A stretch of 64,000 bases of DNA from VRUE01 sp963716735 (GCA_963716735.1 OY970321.1:248001-312000); one strand, 5' to 3'. Positions 6,486 through 14,872 are shown, numbered from the stretch's first letter. Notes: generated from the letters alone by a model not told the origin. Translations and numbers: made by a program.

Positions 6486-8377
6486 GCTGGGAGCTGGCCA
6501 GCTTCCTCGTCCTCGGCGCTGTCCTGATCGGTGGCTTCGCCTGGTATGAGCGCTCGCGGCCGACCTCGCAGGTCGTCGCCTTGGTCGCCGCCCTCGCCGC
6601 CCTCGCGATCGCCGGCAGGATCGCCTTTGCCGCGCTGCCCAACGTCAAGCCGACCACCGACATCGTCATCTTCGCCGGCTACGCCCTTGGCCCGGCACCC
6701 GGTTTCGCGGTCGGCGGCCTCTCCGCGCTCGTCTCCAACTTCTGGTTCGGGCAGGGTCCCTGGACGCCGTGGCAGATGGTGGGTTGGGGGATGTGCGGGA
6801 TTCTGGGCGCGGGTCTGGCCGTGGTTCGGCCGCGCGCCGGTCGCCTCACCCTGGCTGTGGTCTGTGCCCTGGCCGGCGTCGCTTACGGCGCTCTGCTGAA
6901 CTTCTCCTTGATGGCGACCTATGGAGGCGACCTCTCATGGCAGCGTTTCCTCGCCCTGGAGTCGCGCGCCGTGCCCTTCGACGCGGCCCACGCGATCGGG
7001 AACGCTGCCCTTGCCCTGGTCGCCGGCCCGGCGATGATCCGAATGCTGGTTCGCTTCCGCGAGCGGTTTGAGTGGCACGCCCCGGCGGTTGTCTCCGCCC
7101 TGTTGCTCGCGCTCGCCCTGGCCAGCGTGCTTCCCGCCCGCGCCCAGGCCTCGGAAGTGAGCCGCGCCGCCGACTGGCTGGTCACGGTGCAGAACGCCGA
7201 CGGCGGTTGGGGATCCACGCCCGGTCACGACTCGGCTACCGAGATGACCGCCTGGGCGATGCTGGGTCTCGAGGCGGCCGGCCGCAACCCACTCGACGTT
7301 GCCAGCGGCGGCCACAACCCGGTCGGCTACCTGCGCGGCCACGTCGACGAGTTGAGCAGCGCAGGCGACTACGCCCGCACGATCCTTGCCCTCGAGAGCG
7401 CCGGCGTCGATCCTCATGATTTCGGCGGCCACGATCTGGTCTCGGCTCTGGCCGACCGGCGCCGCGGCAACGGCTCCTATGAAGGCTGGCCGGGATCGAC
7501 GGCGTTTGCGGTGATCGCGCTGCGGGCGGGGGGTGGAGGAGGGATCGATCAGTCGATCTCCTGGCTGGCCAAGGTCCAGAACGGCGACGGTGGCTGGGGC
7601 GACGTATCGGGCTCGCCGAGCACGGCCGACGGCACCGGGGCGGTGATGCAGGCGATGCCAGGCACCAGCGCCGCCAAGCATGGCCTCGGCTACCTACGCA
7701 ACACCCAGCGGCCCAGCGGCGGTTTCCCGCTCGGCGGTTCCGGGTCGGTCAACTCCCAATCGACCGCATGGGCCGTGCAGGGGATGCTGGCGGTCGGCAC
7801 GGACCCGGCCTCAGTCCACGAGGGCGGCAAGAGCGCGCTCGAATACCTCGCCGCCCGCCAGGACGCCGACGGCCACTACCGCTACTCCGCTTCGAGTGAC
7901 CAGACCCCCGTATGGGTTACCGGCCAGGTGCTGAGCGCAACCGCCGGCGACTCCTTTCCCGTGCCCCCGGTCCCACGCGCCGAGAATCCCACCGCATCCG
8001 GCCCGACGGCGGAGGCTGAGCTGGGCTCGGGTGCTCCCGTGGTGCCACCCGTCTCCGGCTCGACCCAGGATCTGCTCGAATCGCTTAAAGAGGGGAGCGC
8101 CGAAGGGAGCGGCAGCATCCCGCCGTCCACCGGCGGTGGCGGCAAACCGTCGGTTCCGCCGCCGGCAAGGGGCGGCGGCGTCATTCCGGCGCTGCCTCAG
8201 GGGGCGATCCCGGAGGGCGACGAACCCGAACCGACCCCCGCCGAGTCTGCCGCGCCGCCGTTCGAAGCCGGCGACAACCCCGGACCCGAGCCCTGGGCGC
8301 CCCTCGGCATCGGCCTGGCAACCGCGGCCGTGGCCCTGGCCAGCGTCCTCCTCCTCGGTCGCCGCTTCAGCTGGTAG
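6482..8377 (+). CDS. ECF S-component fused to an extracellular terpene-cyclase-like alpha/alpha toroid
   Basis: 631 residues from ATG 6482 (ATGA overlap). Residues 1 to about 215 hold several membrane segments and S-component features: PNVKPTTDIVIFAGYALGP, then SNFWFGQGPWTPWQM. After a further hydrophobic stretch (about 195-220), residues 225-480 carry prenyltransferase/squalene-cyclase repeats (QNADGGWGS, QNGDGGWGD, QRPSGGF, QDADGHY). A Pro/Gly-rich linker and a final membrane helix (about 605-628) follow. The toroid should face outside. The N-terminal alpha6/alpha6 barrel of intrinsic factor and transcobalamin belongs to the same fold group, so with the DUF4430 proteins both halves of that cobalamin-binding architecture occur in this operon. 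Substrate is inferred. Confidence 0.82.
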   Translation: MSWELASFLVLGAVLIGGFAWYERSRPTSQVVALVAALAALAIAGRIAFAALPNVKPTTDIVIFAGYALGPAPGFAVGGLSALVSNFWFGQGPWTPWQMVGWGMCGILGAGLAVVRPRAGRLTLAVVCALAGVAYGALLNFSLMATYGGDLSWQRFLALESRAVPFDAAHAIGNAALALVAGPAMIRMLVRFRERFEWHAPAVVSALLLALALASVLPARAQASEVSRAADWLVTVQNADGGWGSTPGHDSATEMTAWAMLGLEAAGRNPLDVASGGHNPVGYLRGHVDELSSAGDYARTILALESAGVDPHDFGGHDLVSALADRRRGNGSYEGWPGSTAFAVIALRAGGGGGIDQSISWLAKVQNGDGGWGDVSGSPSTADGTGAVMQAMPGTSAAKHGLGYLRNTQRPSGGFPLGGSGSVNSQSTAWAVQGMLAVGTDPASVHEGGKSALEYLAARQDADGHYRYSASSDQTPVWVTGQVLSATAGDSFPVPPVPRAENPTASGPTAEAELGSGAPVVPPVSGSTQDLLESLKEGSAEGSGSIPPSTGGGGKPSVPPPARGGGVIPALPQGAIPEGDEPEPTPAESAAPPFEAGDNPGPEPWAPLGIGLATAAVALASVLLLGRRFSW

Positions 8378-8388
8378 CCGGCGGGCTA

Positions 8389-8394
8389 TACGCT
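8389..8394 (+). promoter_or_regulatory. -10-like TACGCT of a leaderless nitroreductase gene
   Basis: It lies six bases before ATG 8401, which has no Shine-Dalgarno sequence. It fits the recurring hexamer-to-start spacing of the window. Confidence 0.45.
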
Positions 8395-8400
8395 CGCTGC

Positions 8401-8910
8401 ATGGACGTCGAGACCGCGATCCGGACGCGCCGCACCCACAAGGCCTTTGGGCCGGAGCCGCTCTCGCGCGAGCAGATCGACGAGCTGCTCGAGCTGGCGC
8501 GCTGGGCGCCGAATCATCATCTGACCGCGCCTTGGCGCTTTCGCGTGGTCGGGCCACGGGCGTTGGCGCGGCTGAAGGCGGTGGCCGGGCACGAGGGCGC
8601 CGCCAAGCTCGACCGCGCCCCGACGCTGATCGTCGTCTCCTGCGCATTCGGCGATGATCCGGTCCAGAACGAGGAGGACCTGCATGCAACCGCCGTCGCC
8701 TCCTACATCGTCCTGCTCGCCGCCCACGACCGTGGGCTGGCCGGCTATTGGCGCACGCCCGGCTTGCTGCGCTCGGCCGAGGGCCGAGCCGCGGTTGGCG
8801 TCCCCGACAGCGAGCGCTTCGTCGGCCTCCTCCACCTCGGCCCGCGGCGGCAGGAGAAGGAGGCGCCGGAGCGCCCGCCCGTAGAGCAGACGACCACCTA
8901 CCTCGACTGA
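8401..8910 (+). CDS. nitroreductase family protein
   Basis: A 169-residue FMN-dependent nitroreductase-like oxidoreductase. The N-terminus has the family's RRTHKAFGPEPLSREQI and ARWAPNHHLTAPWRFRVV, which shape the flavin site. ASYIVLLAAHDRGLAGYW and the VGLLHLG strand follow. The length is short but normal for the small members. The natural substrate is not predictable. No ribosome site is visible, so the mRNA is probably leaderless. It is followed closely by glpD. Confidence 0.85.
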   Translation: MDVETAIRTRRTHKAFGPEPLSREQIDELLELARWAPNHHLTAPWRFRVVGPRALARLKAVAGHEGAAKLDRAPTLIVVSCAFGDDPVQNEEDLHATAVASYIVLLAAHDRGLAGYWRTPGLLRSAEGRAAVGVPDSERFVGLLHLGPRRQEKEAPERPPVEQTTTYLD

Positions 8911-8920
8911 TGCCCACCGG

Positions 8921-10606
8921 ATGCTGACCCGAGCCGCAGCCCTGGGGGACATCGCCGGCCGGCGCTTCGAGGTCGTCGTGATCGGCGGCGGCATCACCGG
9001 CGCCGGTGTCGCCCTCGACGCCGCCTCGCGTGGCTACTCGGTGGCGCTGCTGGAGCGCGGCGACTACGCCGTCGGCACCTCCAGCCGCTCCTCGAAGATG
9101 ATTCATGGCGGCCTTCGCTACCTGCAGAACCTCGACCTCGGCCTGGTCCGCGAGGCGCTGCTGGAGCGCCAGCTGATGGTGCAGCTGGCGCCGCACCTGG
9201 TCTACCCGACGCCGTTCCTCGTCCCCTCCTTCGCCGAGGAGCGCCGCGATCGCAAACTCGGGATGGGGCTCAATATGTACGACGTGATGGCGACCACGCG
9301 GGTCGGTCGCAGTCGCCGCGAGATGCGCTCCTCCAAGGAGGAGGACGCGGACTTCTACTGGTCGCCCGACCGCCACCGCACGATCGACCGCGATGAGGTG
9401 CTGGAGATGGTCCCGTCGCTGGAGCGGCGCGATCCGAACAACGCCTACCTCTTCTACGACTGCCAGACCGACGACGTGCGGCTGGTGCTGACGATCCTCG
9501 GCGAGGCCGAGCGCTTCGGCGCGGTGATGCTGAACGGCGCCGAGGTGACCGAGGTGCTGTCGCGCGACGGCCGCGCGGTCGGCGTCGCCGCGCTCGAGGC
9601 GGACTCGGGCGAGCGCTTCGAGGTCGAAGCCGAGAACGTCATCAACGCGACCGGGGTCTGGGCCGATCGGATCGGCAGCGAGGTGGCCGAGGAGGAGGAC
9701 GTGCCACGGATCTCGCCCAGCCGCGGCACTCACATCCTCCTCGACCGCGACGACCTCTCCACGGGAAGCGCCGCCTGCATCGTCCCCGCCGGCGAGGGCC
9801 GCCATATCTTCGCCCTGCCCTGGTATGGCCGCACCCTGGTCGGCACCACCGACAACGACTACGAGGGCGATCTCGATCATCCCCATCCCGGGGAGGCCGA
9901 CGTCGAGTACCTGCTCGACGCGGTCAAGGCCTTCTTCGACGTCTCTTTGAGCGACTCGGACCTGGTCGGTGCTTACGCGGGCGTGCGACCGTTGCTCTCC
10001 ACGGGCGACCCGAAGAAGTCGGTCGACATCTCGCGCAAAGCGGAGCTGTATGAGACTTCTTCGGGGATGCTGACGATCACCGGCGGCAAGCTCACCACCT
10101 GGCGGCGGATGGCGAAGCAGACGGTCGACCGGCTGGTCGAGCGCGAGGGACGCGAGGCGCCCTGTCACACGGCCGAGATCCCGCTCGGAATGGAGGCCCG
10201 GCCGGAGGATCTGGAGGCGCCTGAGGGGGTGGGGGAGGAGGCGATCGCCCAGCTCAAGTTCCGCTATGGGCACGCGGCACGTGCCGTCCTGCGGCTGGCC
10301 CGGGAGGACCCGAAGCTGGCGGCGCCGATCGTCCCCGGTCGCCCCGACCTGCTTGCCGAGGCGGCGATTGCGGCACGGCTCGAGCAGGCGCGCTGTGTCG
10401 CCGACGTCCTCCTGCGCCGCACCCGCCTCGGGCTGCTGGCGGCGCCGCAGTTGCGCGATGCGAACGCCGCACGTTCCGTCGCCGCGGCGATGGGCGCCGA
10501 GCTTGGCTGGTCGCGGCGCCAGGTCAAGCGCGAGGCCGAGGCCTGGCCGGCGGCGCTCGCCGAGGCCGGCGTCGACCCAGCGGCCACGGCCGGCAGTGCG
10601 TTGTGA
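8921..10606 (+). CDS. glpD: FAD-dependent glycerol-3-phosphate dehydrogenase
   Basis: 561 residues. The Rossmann FAD motif VVVIGGGITGAGVALDAA lies at about 18-35. Next is the family motif SSRSSKMIHGGLRYLQ, then the substrate-binding region with GTTDNDYEGDL and the GVRPLL and TITGGKLTTWRRMA motifs. The C-terminal helical domain is present. It oxidises glycerol-3-phosphate to dihydroxyacetone phosphate and passes electrons to the membrane quinone pool. ATG 8921 is chosen because it begins just before the FAD fold. Confidence 0.93.
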   Translation: MLTRAAALGDIAGRRFEVVVIGGGITGAGVALDAASRGYSVALLERGDYAVGTSSRSSKMIHGGLRYLQNLDLGLVREALLERQLMVQLAPHLVYPTPFLVPSFAEERRDRKLGMGLNMYDVMATTRVGRSRREMRSSKEEDADFYWSPDRHRTIDRDEVLEMVPSLERRDPNNAYLFYDCQTDDVRLVLTILGEAERFGAVMLNGAEVTEVLSRDGRAVGVAALEADSGERFEVEAENVINATGVWADRIGSEVAEEEDVPRISPSRGTHILLDRDDLSTGSAACIVPAGEGRHIFALPWYGRTLVGTTDNDYEGDLDHPHPGEADVEYLLDAVKAFFDVSLSDSDLVGAYAGVRPLLSTGDPKKSVDISRKAELYETSSGMLTITGGKLTTWRRMAKQTVDRLVEREGREAPCHTAEIPLGMEARPEDLEAPEGVGEEAIAQLKFRYGHAARAVLRLAREDPKLAAPIVPGRPDLLAEAAIAARLEQARCVADVLLRRTRLGLLAAPQLRDANAARSVAAAMGAELGWSRRQVKREAEAWPAALAEAGVDPAATAGSAL

Positions 10607-10634
10607 CGGCCCGGTTGAATAGCCTGCTGTGACG

Positions 10635-11444
10635 ATGACGAAAGCTGAACTGGAGTCCAAGCACCTGGGCGAGTTGCACGAGCTCGCCGCCAAGACCGGC
10701 GTAGAGCGTTACCGGATGCTGTCCCGCGCGGAGCTGATCGACAAGCTCGCCGGTGGCAACGGTGGCGGTGGAGCGGCGCCGAAACCGAAACGCGAGCGCC
10801 CCGGAGGAGACTCGGGCCAGCGCAGGCAGCGCAACCGCAGCCGCAAACCTCGCGACGGGCGCGGCGATCGCGAGCCGCGCGAGGGGCAGAAAGGCGATCG
10901 CGAGCCGAAGCCCGCGCCCCGCAGCGAGCCTGCCGCATCCGCGCCGCCGGCCGCAGCCGCGGCGGAGCGTCCGAAACGCAAACGGCGCCGCAGGCGCTGG
11001 GGCCGCCGTCCCAAGGGTGTCCGCGTCCACGACCTGCTTCTGCCCGGGGCCGCCGGCCGCCAGGCTCTCGTCTACGCCGAGAGCCGTGCTGCCTGCACCG
11101 CTCTACTGCGCGAGGTGGCGGCGGAGCTCTCCGGAGCATCGGACGGCCCCGACCCGATCGCCCTGCTCATCGACCCCACACCGGAGGAGCTCGCCGACTG
11201 GAAGCGCGAGGCGCCGAAGGCCGAGATCGTCTCCGCGGGTAAAGCCAAACATGCCGATGACGCCCTGGCCCAGGCTCGCACCCGTGCCGGCGCCGGCGAG
11301 GACGTGATCGTCCTGATCGACTCCCTGAGTCGCTTCGCCGAGACCTTCGCCGACGCCGATCAAGCACGCGAGCTTTTCGATGTCGGCCGGGGCGGGGGTG
11401 GCGGCTCACTCACCGTCGTCGCCGCGGTCGAGCGCCCCGCCTAG
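10635..11444 (+). CDS. Rho-like protein with Rho N-terminal domain and degenerate ATPase core
   Basis: About 269 residues (an in-frame GTG at 10629 is an alternative start). Residues 3-40 match the Rho N-terminal helical domain (LESKHLGELHELAAKTGVE). A basic, low-complexity Arg/Lys/Pro stretch follows to about 120. The rest aligns by eye with the Rho ATPase core: ALLIDPTPEELADWKR resembles Rho's LLIDERPEEVTDMQR, EDVIVLIDSLSRFAE resembles KDVVILLDSITRLAR, and GGSLTVVAAVE resembles GGSLTIIATAL. The Walker A position has no GxxxxGKT, and the protein stops before the R-loop and subunit-contact region. It should therefore not hydrolyse ATP. Role unknown; possibly an RNA-binding Rho modulator. Confidence 0.75.
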   Translation: MTKAELESKHLGELHELAAKTGVERYRMLSRAELIDKLAGGNGGGGAAPKPKRERPGGDSGQRRQRNRSRKPRDGRGDREPREGQKGDREPKPAPRSEPAASAPPAAAAAERPKRKRRRRRWGRRPKGVRVHDLLLPGAAGRQALVYAESRAACTALLREVAAELSGASDGPDPIALLIDPTPEELADWKREAPKAEIVSAGKAKHADDALAQARTRAGAGEDVIVLIDSLSRFAETFADADQARELFDVGRGGGGGSLTVVAAVERPA

Positions 11445-11449
11445 CGGCA

Positions 11450-11455
11450 TACACT
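11450..11455 (+). promoter_or_regulatory. -10-like TACACT, seven bases before ATG 11463
   Basis: TACACT, a seven-base spacer, then ATG, with no ribosome site between. It fits the leaderless pattern. Confidence 0.55.
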
Positions 11456-11462
11456 CACACGG

Positions 11463-12896
11463 ATGAAGAAGCTCGCCGCCGCGATCGGCTGCTTGGCGAT
11501 CGGTGCCGTCTTCAGCACGGCGAGCGCCGCGGCGGCCCCTGTCGGCCTGATCGAAGAGTTCGACGTCGGTGGCTGGGCGTACTCGTTGACGCCGGGGCCC
11601 GACGGCAACGTCTGGTTCACCTTCGACCGCGACCCGATCCGGGTCGGCGACGCGGCGATCGGCCGGATCGATTCACACGGCATGGAGACCTTCTTCAAGG
11701 CGGGCCTCGATTGGCGCAGCGCGCTGGGCAACATGATCGTCGGCTCCGATGGCAACCTCTGGTTCGCCGACCACGGCAAGCGACCGGCGATCGGACGGAT
11801 CACGCCCGAGGGGCAGATCACCGAGTTCCGTGCCGGGCTCGATCCGAAAAGCAAGCCGGGGGACCTCGTCGCCGGCCCCGACGGCAACCTCTGGTTCAAC
11901 AACGTCTCGAAGACCGCTGCCATTGGCCGCATCACGCCGCAGGGGGTATTCACCGAGTTCGGGCCCGGTCCGGTCCCCGGTGGCGGCGCCGAGGCGGGCC
12001 CGGTGCTGGGGCCCGACGGCAACGTCTGGTTTGCGATCGGCAGCTACAAATCGCTCGGGATCGGCCGGATAACCCCGCTGGGCGAGATCAGCGGATTTGG
12101 CGGGCTCAGTCCCCAGACGCGGTCGGTCGGCCCCTTCACCGCCGGTCCCGACGGCAACGTCTGGTTCGCCCTCAGGGGCCTGGAGGAATACGACGCCCAG
12201 GGGAATCGGGTCACCTCCGGCTACTCCACCGCGATCGGCCGCGTCCGGCCGAGTGGCGAGGTCGCAACGTTCGGCGAGTGTCTCCACACCGGCCCGCAGT
12301 ACACCGGCCCGAACTCGATCGCGGCCGGTCCCGACGGCAACGTCTGGTTCACCAACCACACGACCCGCAGCCTGCCCAACGTAGGCACGCCGCCGGGGAT
12401 CGGCCGGATAGCCCCCAGCGGCGAGATCACCGAGTACAGGGCCGGCCTGCGGTACGCCAGCAGCCCCGACGGGATCGTCGCCGGGCCCGACGGCTCGCTC
12501 TGGTTCACCGATCGCGAACTCCACGCGATCGGCCGCATCGTCCCCAGCAGCGCTCCGGCCAACACGTTCCTCGTCGAGCCGGCGAAGCGGGCAGGGCGCA
12601 ACGGCGTCACGCGGGTGCCGGTGACGGTCCCGGGGCCGGGGGAGATCCGCCTCGACCCGATCGGCCTCCTCTCGGCACGGAACCGGCTGACCCGGATACG
12701 CCGCCCGCAGGAGTTCATGGCGACGGCGGCGTCCTGCGGGCCCACGAACGTCAGCTTCGCGCTGAAGGGCGTCGCCCGCAAGCGGCTGCGCCGCTACGGC
12801 TTCGTCACGTTGAAAGCGAAGGTCACCTTCACGCCGACGGGTGGCTCGCCCTACTCGGAATACGCGTCGATTCCGGTGGCGTTACGGCGGGGCTGA
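11463..12896 (+). CDS. exported beta-propeller protein, virginiamycin B lyase-like
   Basis: 477 residues with a signal peptide (1-25, ending ASAAAAP). Six or more repeats each contain PDGNVWF or PDGNLWF and AIGRI(T/D)P.G.ITEF, as in the seven-bladed Vgb/streptogramin-lyase propellers. After about residue 365 comes a separate beta-rich tail. Exported proteins with this fold are common in soil actinobacteria, and most are not antibiotic lyases, so the enzyme name should not be transferred. It converges with the gene at 12907. Confidence 0.8.
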   Translation: MKKLAAAIGCLAIGAVFSTASAAAAPVGLIEEFDVGGWAYSLTPGPDGNVWFTFDRDPIRVGDAAIGRIDSHGMETFFKAGLDWRSALGNMIVGSDGNLWFADHGKRPAIGRITPEGQITEFRAGLDPKSKPGDLVAGPDGNLWFNNVSKTAAIGRITPQGVFTEFGPGPVPGGGAEAGPVLGPDGNVWFAIGSYKSLGIGRITPLGEISGFGGLSPQTRSVGPFTAGPDGNVWFALRGLEEYDAQGNRVTSGYSTAIGRVRPSGEVATFGECLHTGPQYTGPNSIAAGPDGNVWFTNHTTRSLPNVGTPPGIGRIAPSGEITEYRAGLRYASSPDGIVAGPDGSLWFTDRELHAIGRIVPSSAPANTFLVEPAKRAGRNGVTRVPVTVPGPGEIRLDPIGLLSARNRLTRIRRPQEFMATAASCGPTNVSFALKGVARKRLRRYGFVTLKAKVTFTPTGGSPYSEYASIPVALRRG

Positions 12897-12906
12897 CGGA
12901 CGGAGC

Positions 12907-13389
12907 TCAGCGCCGGTAGGCGATGCGGCGCCAGGACGGCTCTTTGGAGAGCTCGATCAGCTCGTTGCTGCGATCGGGCTGGACGTAGCCGAAGGTCTGC
13001 GTGCTGTCGTCGAAGACGACGTCGAGCTCGCCCTCCTTGACCCGCTGGTCGAGCCACGCTCCACGGAAGACGAGGCGGCGCAGCCAGTGGACGAGGCTGC
13101 GGTTGGAGGGGCCGACCAGGTCCTCCCAGTTGACGTTGATGTGCTCGCCGAGCTCTGAGCTGGGCTCTGAGATCTCGCCGTTGACGGCGAGGTCGAGCAG
13201 ATCATCGAGCTCCTCGCGACTCAGGCCCTGCTGGACGAAGCCGAGTTTGACCGCGGCCTGCTCGACGCGCTGGCCGAAGTCCTCCTCGTTGAAGGCGAAG
13301 CGGAGCTCGCCGTACTCGAGCACGTAGTCGGAGCCCGACTCGTAATTTCCTCTGCGGGTCGTCTTCTTGTTCATTGAGTTGAAGCCCAT
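12907..13389 (-). CDS. hypothetical acidic protein
   Basis: 160 residues starting at ATG 13389. Features: YVLEYGELRFAFNEEDF near residue 25, LSREELDDLLDLAVNGE near 57, SLVHWLRRLVFRGAWLDQR in the middle and a basic end. No membrane segment or known domain is recognised. The start codon directly abuts the stop of a 13-codon micro-ORF in the same frame (13390-13431), so translation probably depends on reinitiation. An alternative ATG lies five codons later. Confidence 0.6.
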   Translation of the reverse strand: MGFNSMNKKTTRRGNYESGSDYVLEYGELRFAFNEEDFGQRVEQAAVKLGFVQQGLSREELDDLLDLAVNGEISEPSSELGEHINVNWEDLVGPSNRSLVHWLRRLVFRGAWLDQRVKEGELDVVFDDSTQTFGYVQPDRSNELIELSKEPSWRRIAYRR

Positions 13390-13431
13390 CTACCGCCGTC
13401 GCAAGCCCAGCGACGGCAGGTGCTGGATCAT
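13390..13431 (-). CDS. leader micro-ORF MIQHLPSLGLRRR
   Basis: A TACGAT hexamer (13439-13444) lies exactly seven bases before this ATG, the same spacing as at leaderless genes here. The frame reads 13 codons, stops at TAG, and the next codon is the ATG of the downstream gene. The last codons form one arm of a perfect 8-bp hairpin (13394-13416). This looks like a leader peptide with a hairpin before the main ORF. Confidence 0.5.
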   Translation of the reverse strand: MIQHLPSLGLRRR

Positions 13432-13438
13432 GCCTGGG

Positions 13439-13444
13439 ATCGTA
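13439..13444 (-). promoter_or_regulatory. -10-like TACGAT ahead of the leader micro-ORF
   Basis: A seven-base spacer to ATG 13431 on the minus strand. It matches the recurring promoter-to-start arrangement. Confidence 0.5.
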
Positions 13445-13490
13445 GCTGCGTGCCGGCTCGGCGCTACCGCTGAACGAGGTTTTGCGCTTC

Positions 13491-14315
13491 CTAAGGACTC
13501 TTCTGGGTGAACGAGGTGATCAGGCCGCCAACCCCGGCGGCGCCGAACGCCGTTCCCAAGATTGCGAAGACGTTCGTCCAGGTCTCAGCGCCCCAGGCCG
13601 GATTGCTGTCGTAGATCGCCCTCATCGCGACCAGAGCGGCGCCCAGGGCCACCGCGGTCGAGGCGATGAAGGCGGCGTCCGTGAAGCGTCCGCGGATCGC
13701 CTTGGGCCACGAGTCCGAGTCCTTTTTTTGATCCTTGGCGGCCTTGAACAGGAGCAGGAGGAAGGAGAGGATGAGGCCGAGGATCACGACGAGCATGAAG
13801 TTGCACTCGCTGGTCTTGATGTTGGCCGTGATCGCGATGCTCGTCGAGCTGACCCCCGGTGGGCCGCTGATGTAGATGGTGCCGCTGTAGGTGCCGGCCT
13901 GGGCATCGGTCGCGTCGACGCAGATGCGCAGCCTGATCTTCTTGCGGTGTTCGACGATCTGAGGATTCGAAAACCGCGGCAGGCGCAGGGATGAGGAGTC
14001 CAGCATCTGGCCGGCGCGCCGAAAGCGCTTCGGGCTGTCCAGCTCGAGCTGTTTGGTCGAGAACGCTTTCGGCAGCGGGCGGGAGGCAAGCAGGACGACG
14101 TCGACCGACTTCGTGCCCCGGCTGCCGCCGAAGTTGACCGTTTCGCTCGACACTTCCGGTTTGAGCGTGACCTTCGGCTCGATCGGCTTGTCGCTGCCTT
14201 TTGTCGGCTGATTGGCCGGGCGCGGGCAGGAGGTGCTCGCCGCTGCGGAGGCAGCCGACAGGGCCTGAAGAGCGATGACGACGCCGATGGCGAGAAGGAT
14301 GGCCCGTTTTGTCAA
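13491..14315 (-). CDS. exported membrane-anchored hypothetical protein
   Basis: 274 residues from TTG 14315. A signal peptide covers residues 1-27. An extracellular beta-rich part follows (about 45-165), with SETVNFGGSRGTKSVDVVLLAS and GTYSGTIYISGPPGV resembling Ig-like domains. Two membrane regions come next: residues 173-190 (FMLVVILGLILSFLLLLF), and two helices at about 218-270. The family is not recognised. The topology suggests a surface protein held by C-terminal helices. Confidence 0.65.
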   Translation of the reverse strand: MTKRAILLAIGVVIALQALSAASAAASTSCPRPANQPTKGSDKPIEPKVTLKPEVSSETVNFGGSRGTKSVDVVLLASRPLPKAFSTKQLELDSPKRFRRAGQMLDSSSLRLPRFSNPQIVEHRKKIRLRICVDATDAQAGTYSGTIYISGPPGVSSTSIAITANIKTSECNFMLVVILGLILSFLLLLFKAAKDQKKDSDSWPKAIRGRFTDAAFIASTAVALGAALVAMRAIYDSNPAWGAETWTNVFAILGTAFGAAGVGGLITSFTQKSP

Positions 14316-14448
14316 GAGAGGTGTAGTGGGGTCGATCAGCTTTGAATAGCCAAGGAACCCTATTCATCGGGAAGACGACGAGTCAAGAAGCTTCCATGTT
14401 GGGTTCCTCAGGGGGGCGAATTGGCGAGGGCTGCGGACTTGGTCCGGC

Positions 14449-14802
14449 GTGAGCACACGAGCTGATGCACCTCGCCTGTGCTTGCTGCCGACCGCTGCGA
14501 TCTGCGGCCGGGAGGTCCCGGTGGCTCGCGGGTTTCGCTCGCGCCTGCTCGGCCTGTCCCGCCTCGATCGCGGAGAGGTCGGGGCCGGCCTCTTCATTCC
14601 GCGCTGTTCGAGCGTGCACACGTTCGGCATGCGCTTCGCTCTCGATCTGATCTTCCTCGACCGTGAGGGCAGGCCGTGCTCGGTGAGGCGAGGAGTGGCT
14701 CCGCGCCGCTTTGCCTGGGATCGCCGGGCATACGCCGTTCTCGAGCTGCCTTGCCGGGAGGGAGGGCCGATCGCCGCGGGTCATCGGCAGGCCACGCACT
14801 GA
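14449..14802 (+). CDS. DUF192 family protein
   Basis: 117 residues from GTG 14449. The DUF192 signature is clear: VARGFRSRLLGLSRL, then IPRCSSVHTFGMRFALDLIF with FLDREGRPC, and a last strand AYAVLELPCREG. DUF192 proteins are small and of unknown function, sometimes secreted; no signal peptide is seen here. It lies just upstream of the two-component and Tad genes on the same strand, and members of this family are often found near Tad/Flp loci. Confidence 0.82.
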   Translation: MSTRADAPRLCLLPTAAICGREVPVARGFRSRLLGLSRLDRGEVGAGLFIPRCSSVHTFGMRFALDLIFLDREGRPCSVRRGVAPRRFAWDRRAYAVLELPCREGGPIAAGHRQATH

Positions 14803-14872
14803 ACGCCCGCACTTTGCGATCCGCGGCCGCGAGCGCAGGGGAGAGTTTTGGCGGCTGTGCCCTTGGAGGGAC

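Noticed and set aside
7811..10693. 960-codon open frame on the minus strand opposite the S-component end and glpD
   Set aside because: GC-rich codon structure of glpD leaves the opposite frame open; the translation is low-complexity Arg/Gly/Ala with no domain, and the plus-strand genes are certain.
14340..14415. 8-bp inverted repeat GGAACCC/GGGTTCC before the DUF192 gene
   Set aside because: Short, widely spaced and without shared copies; it could be chance.
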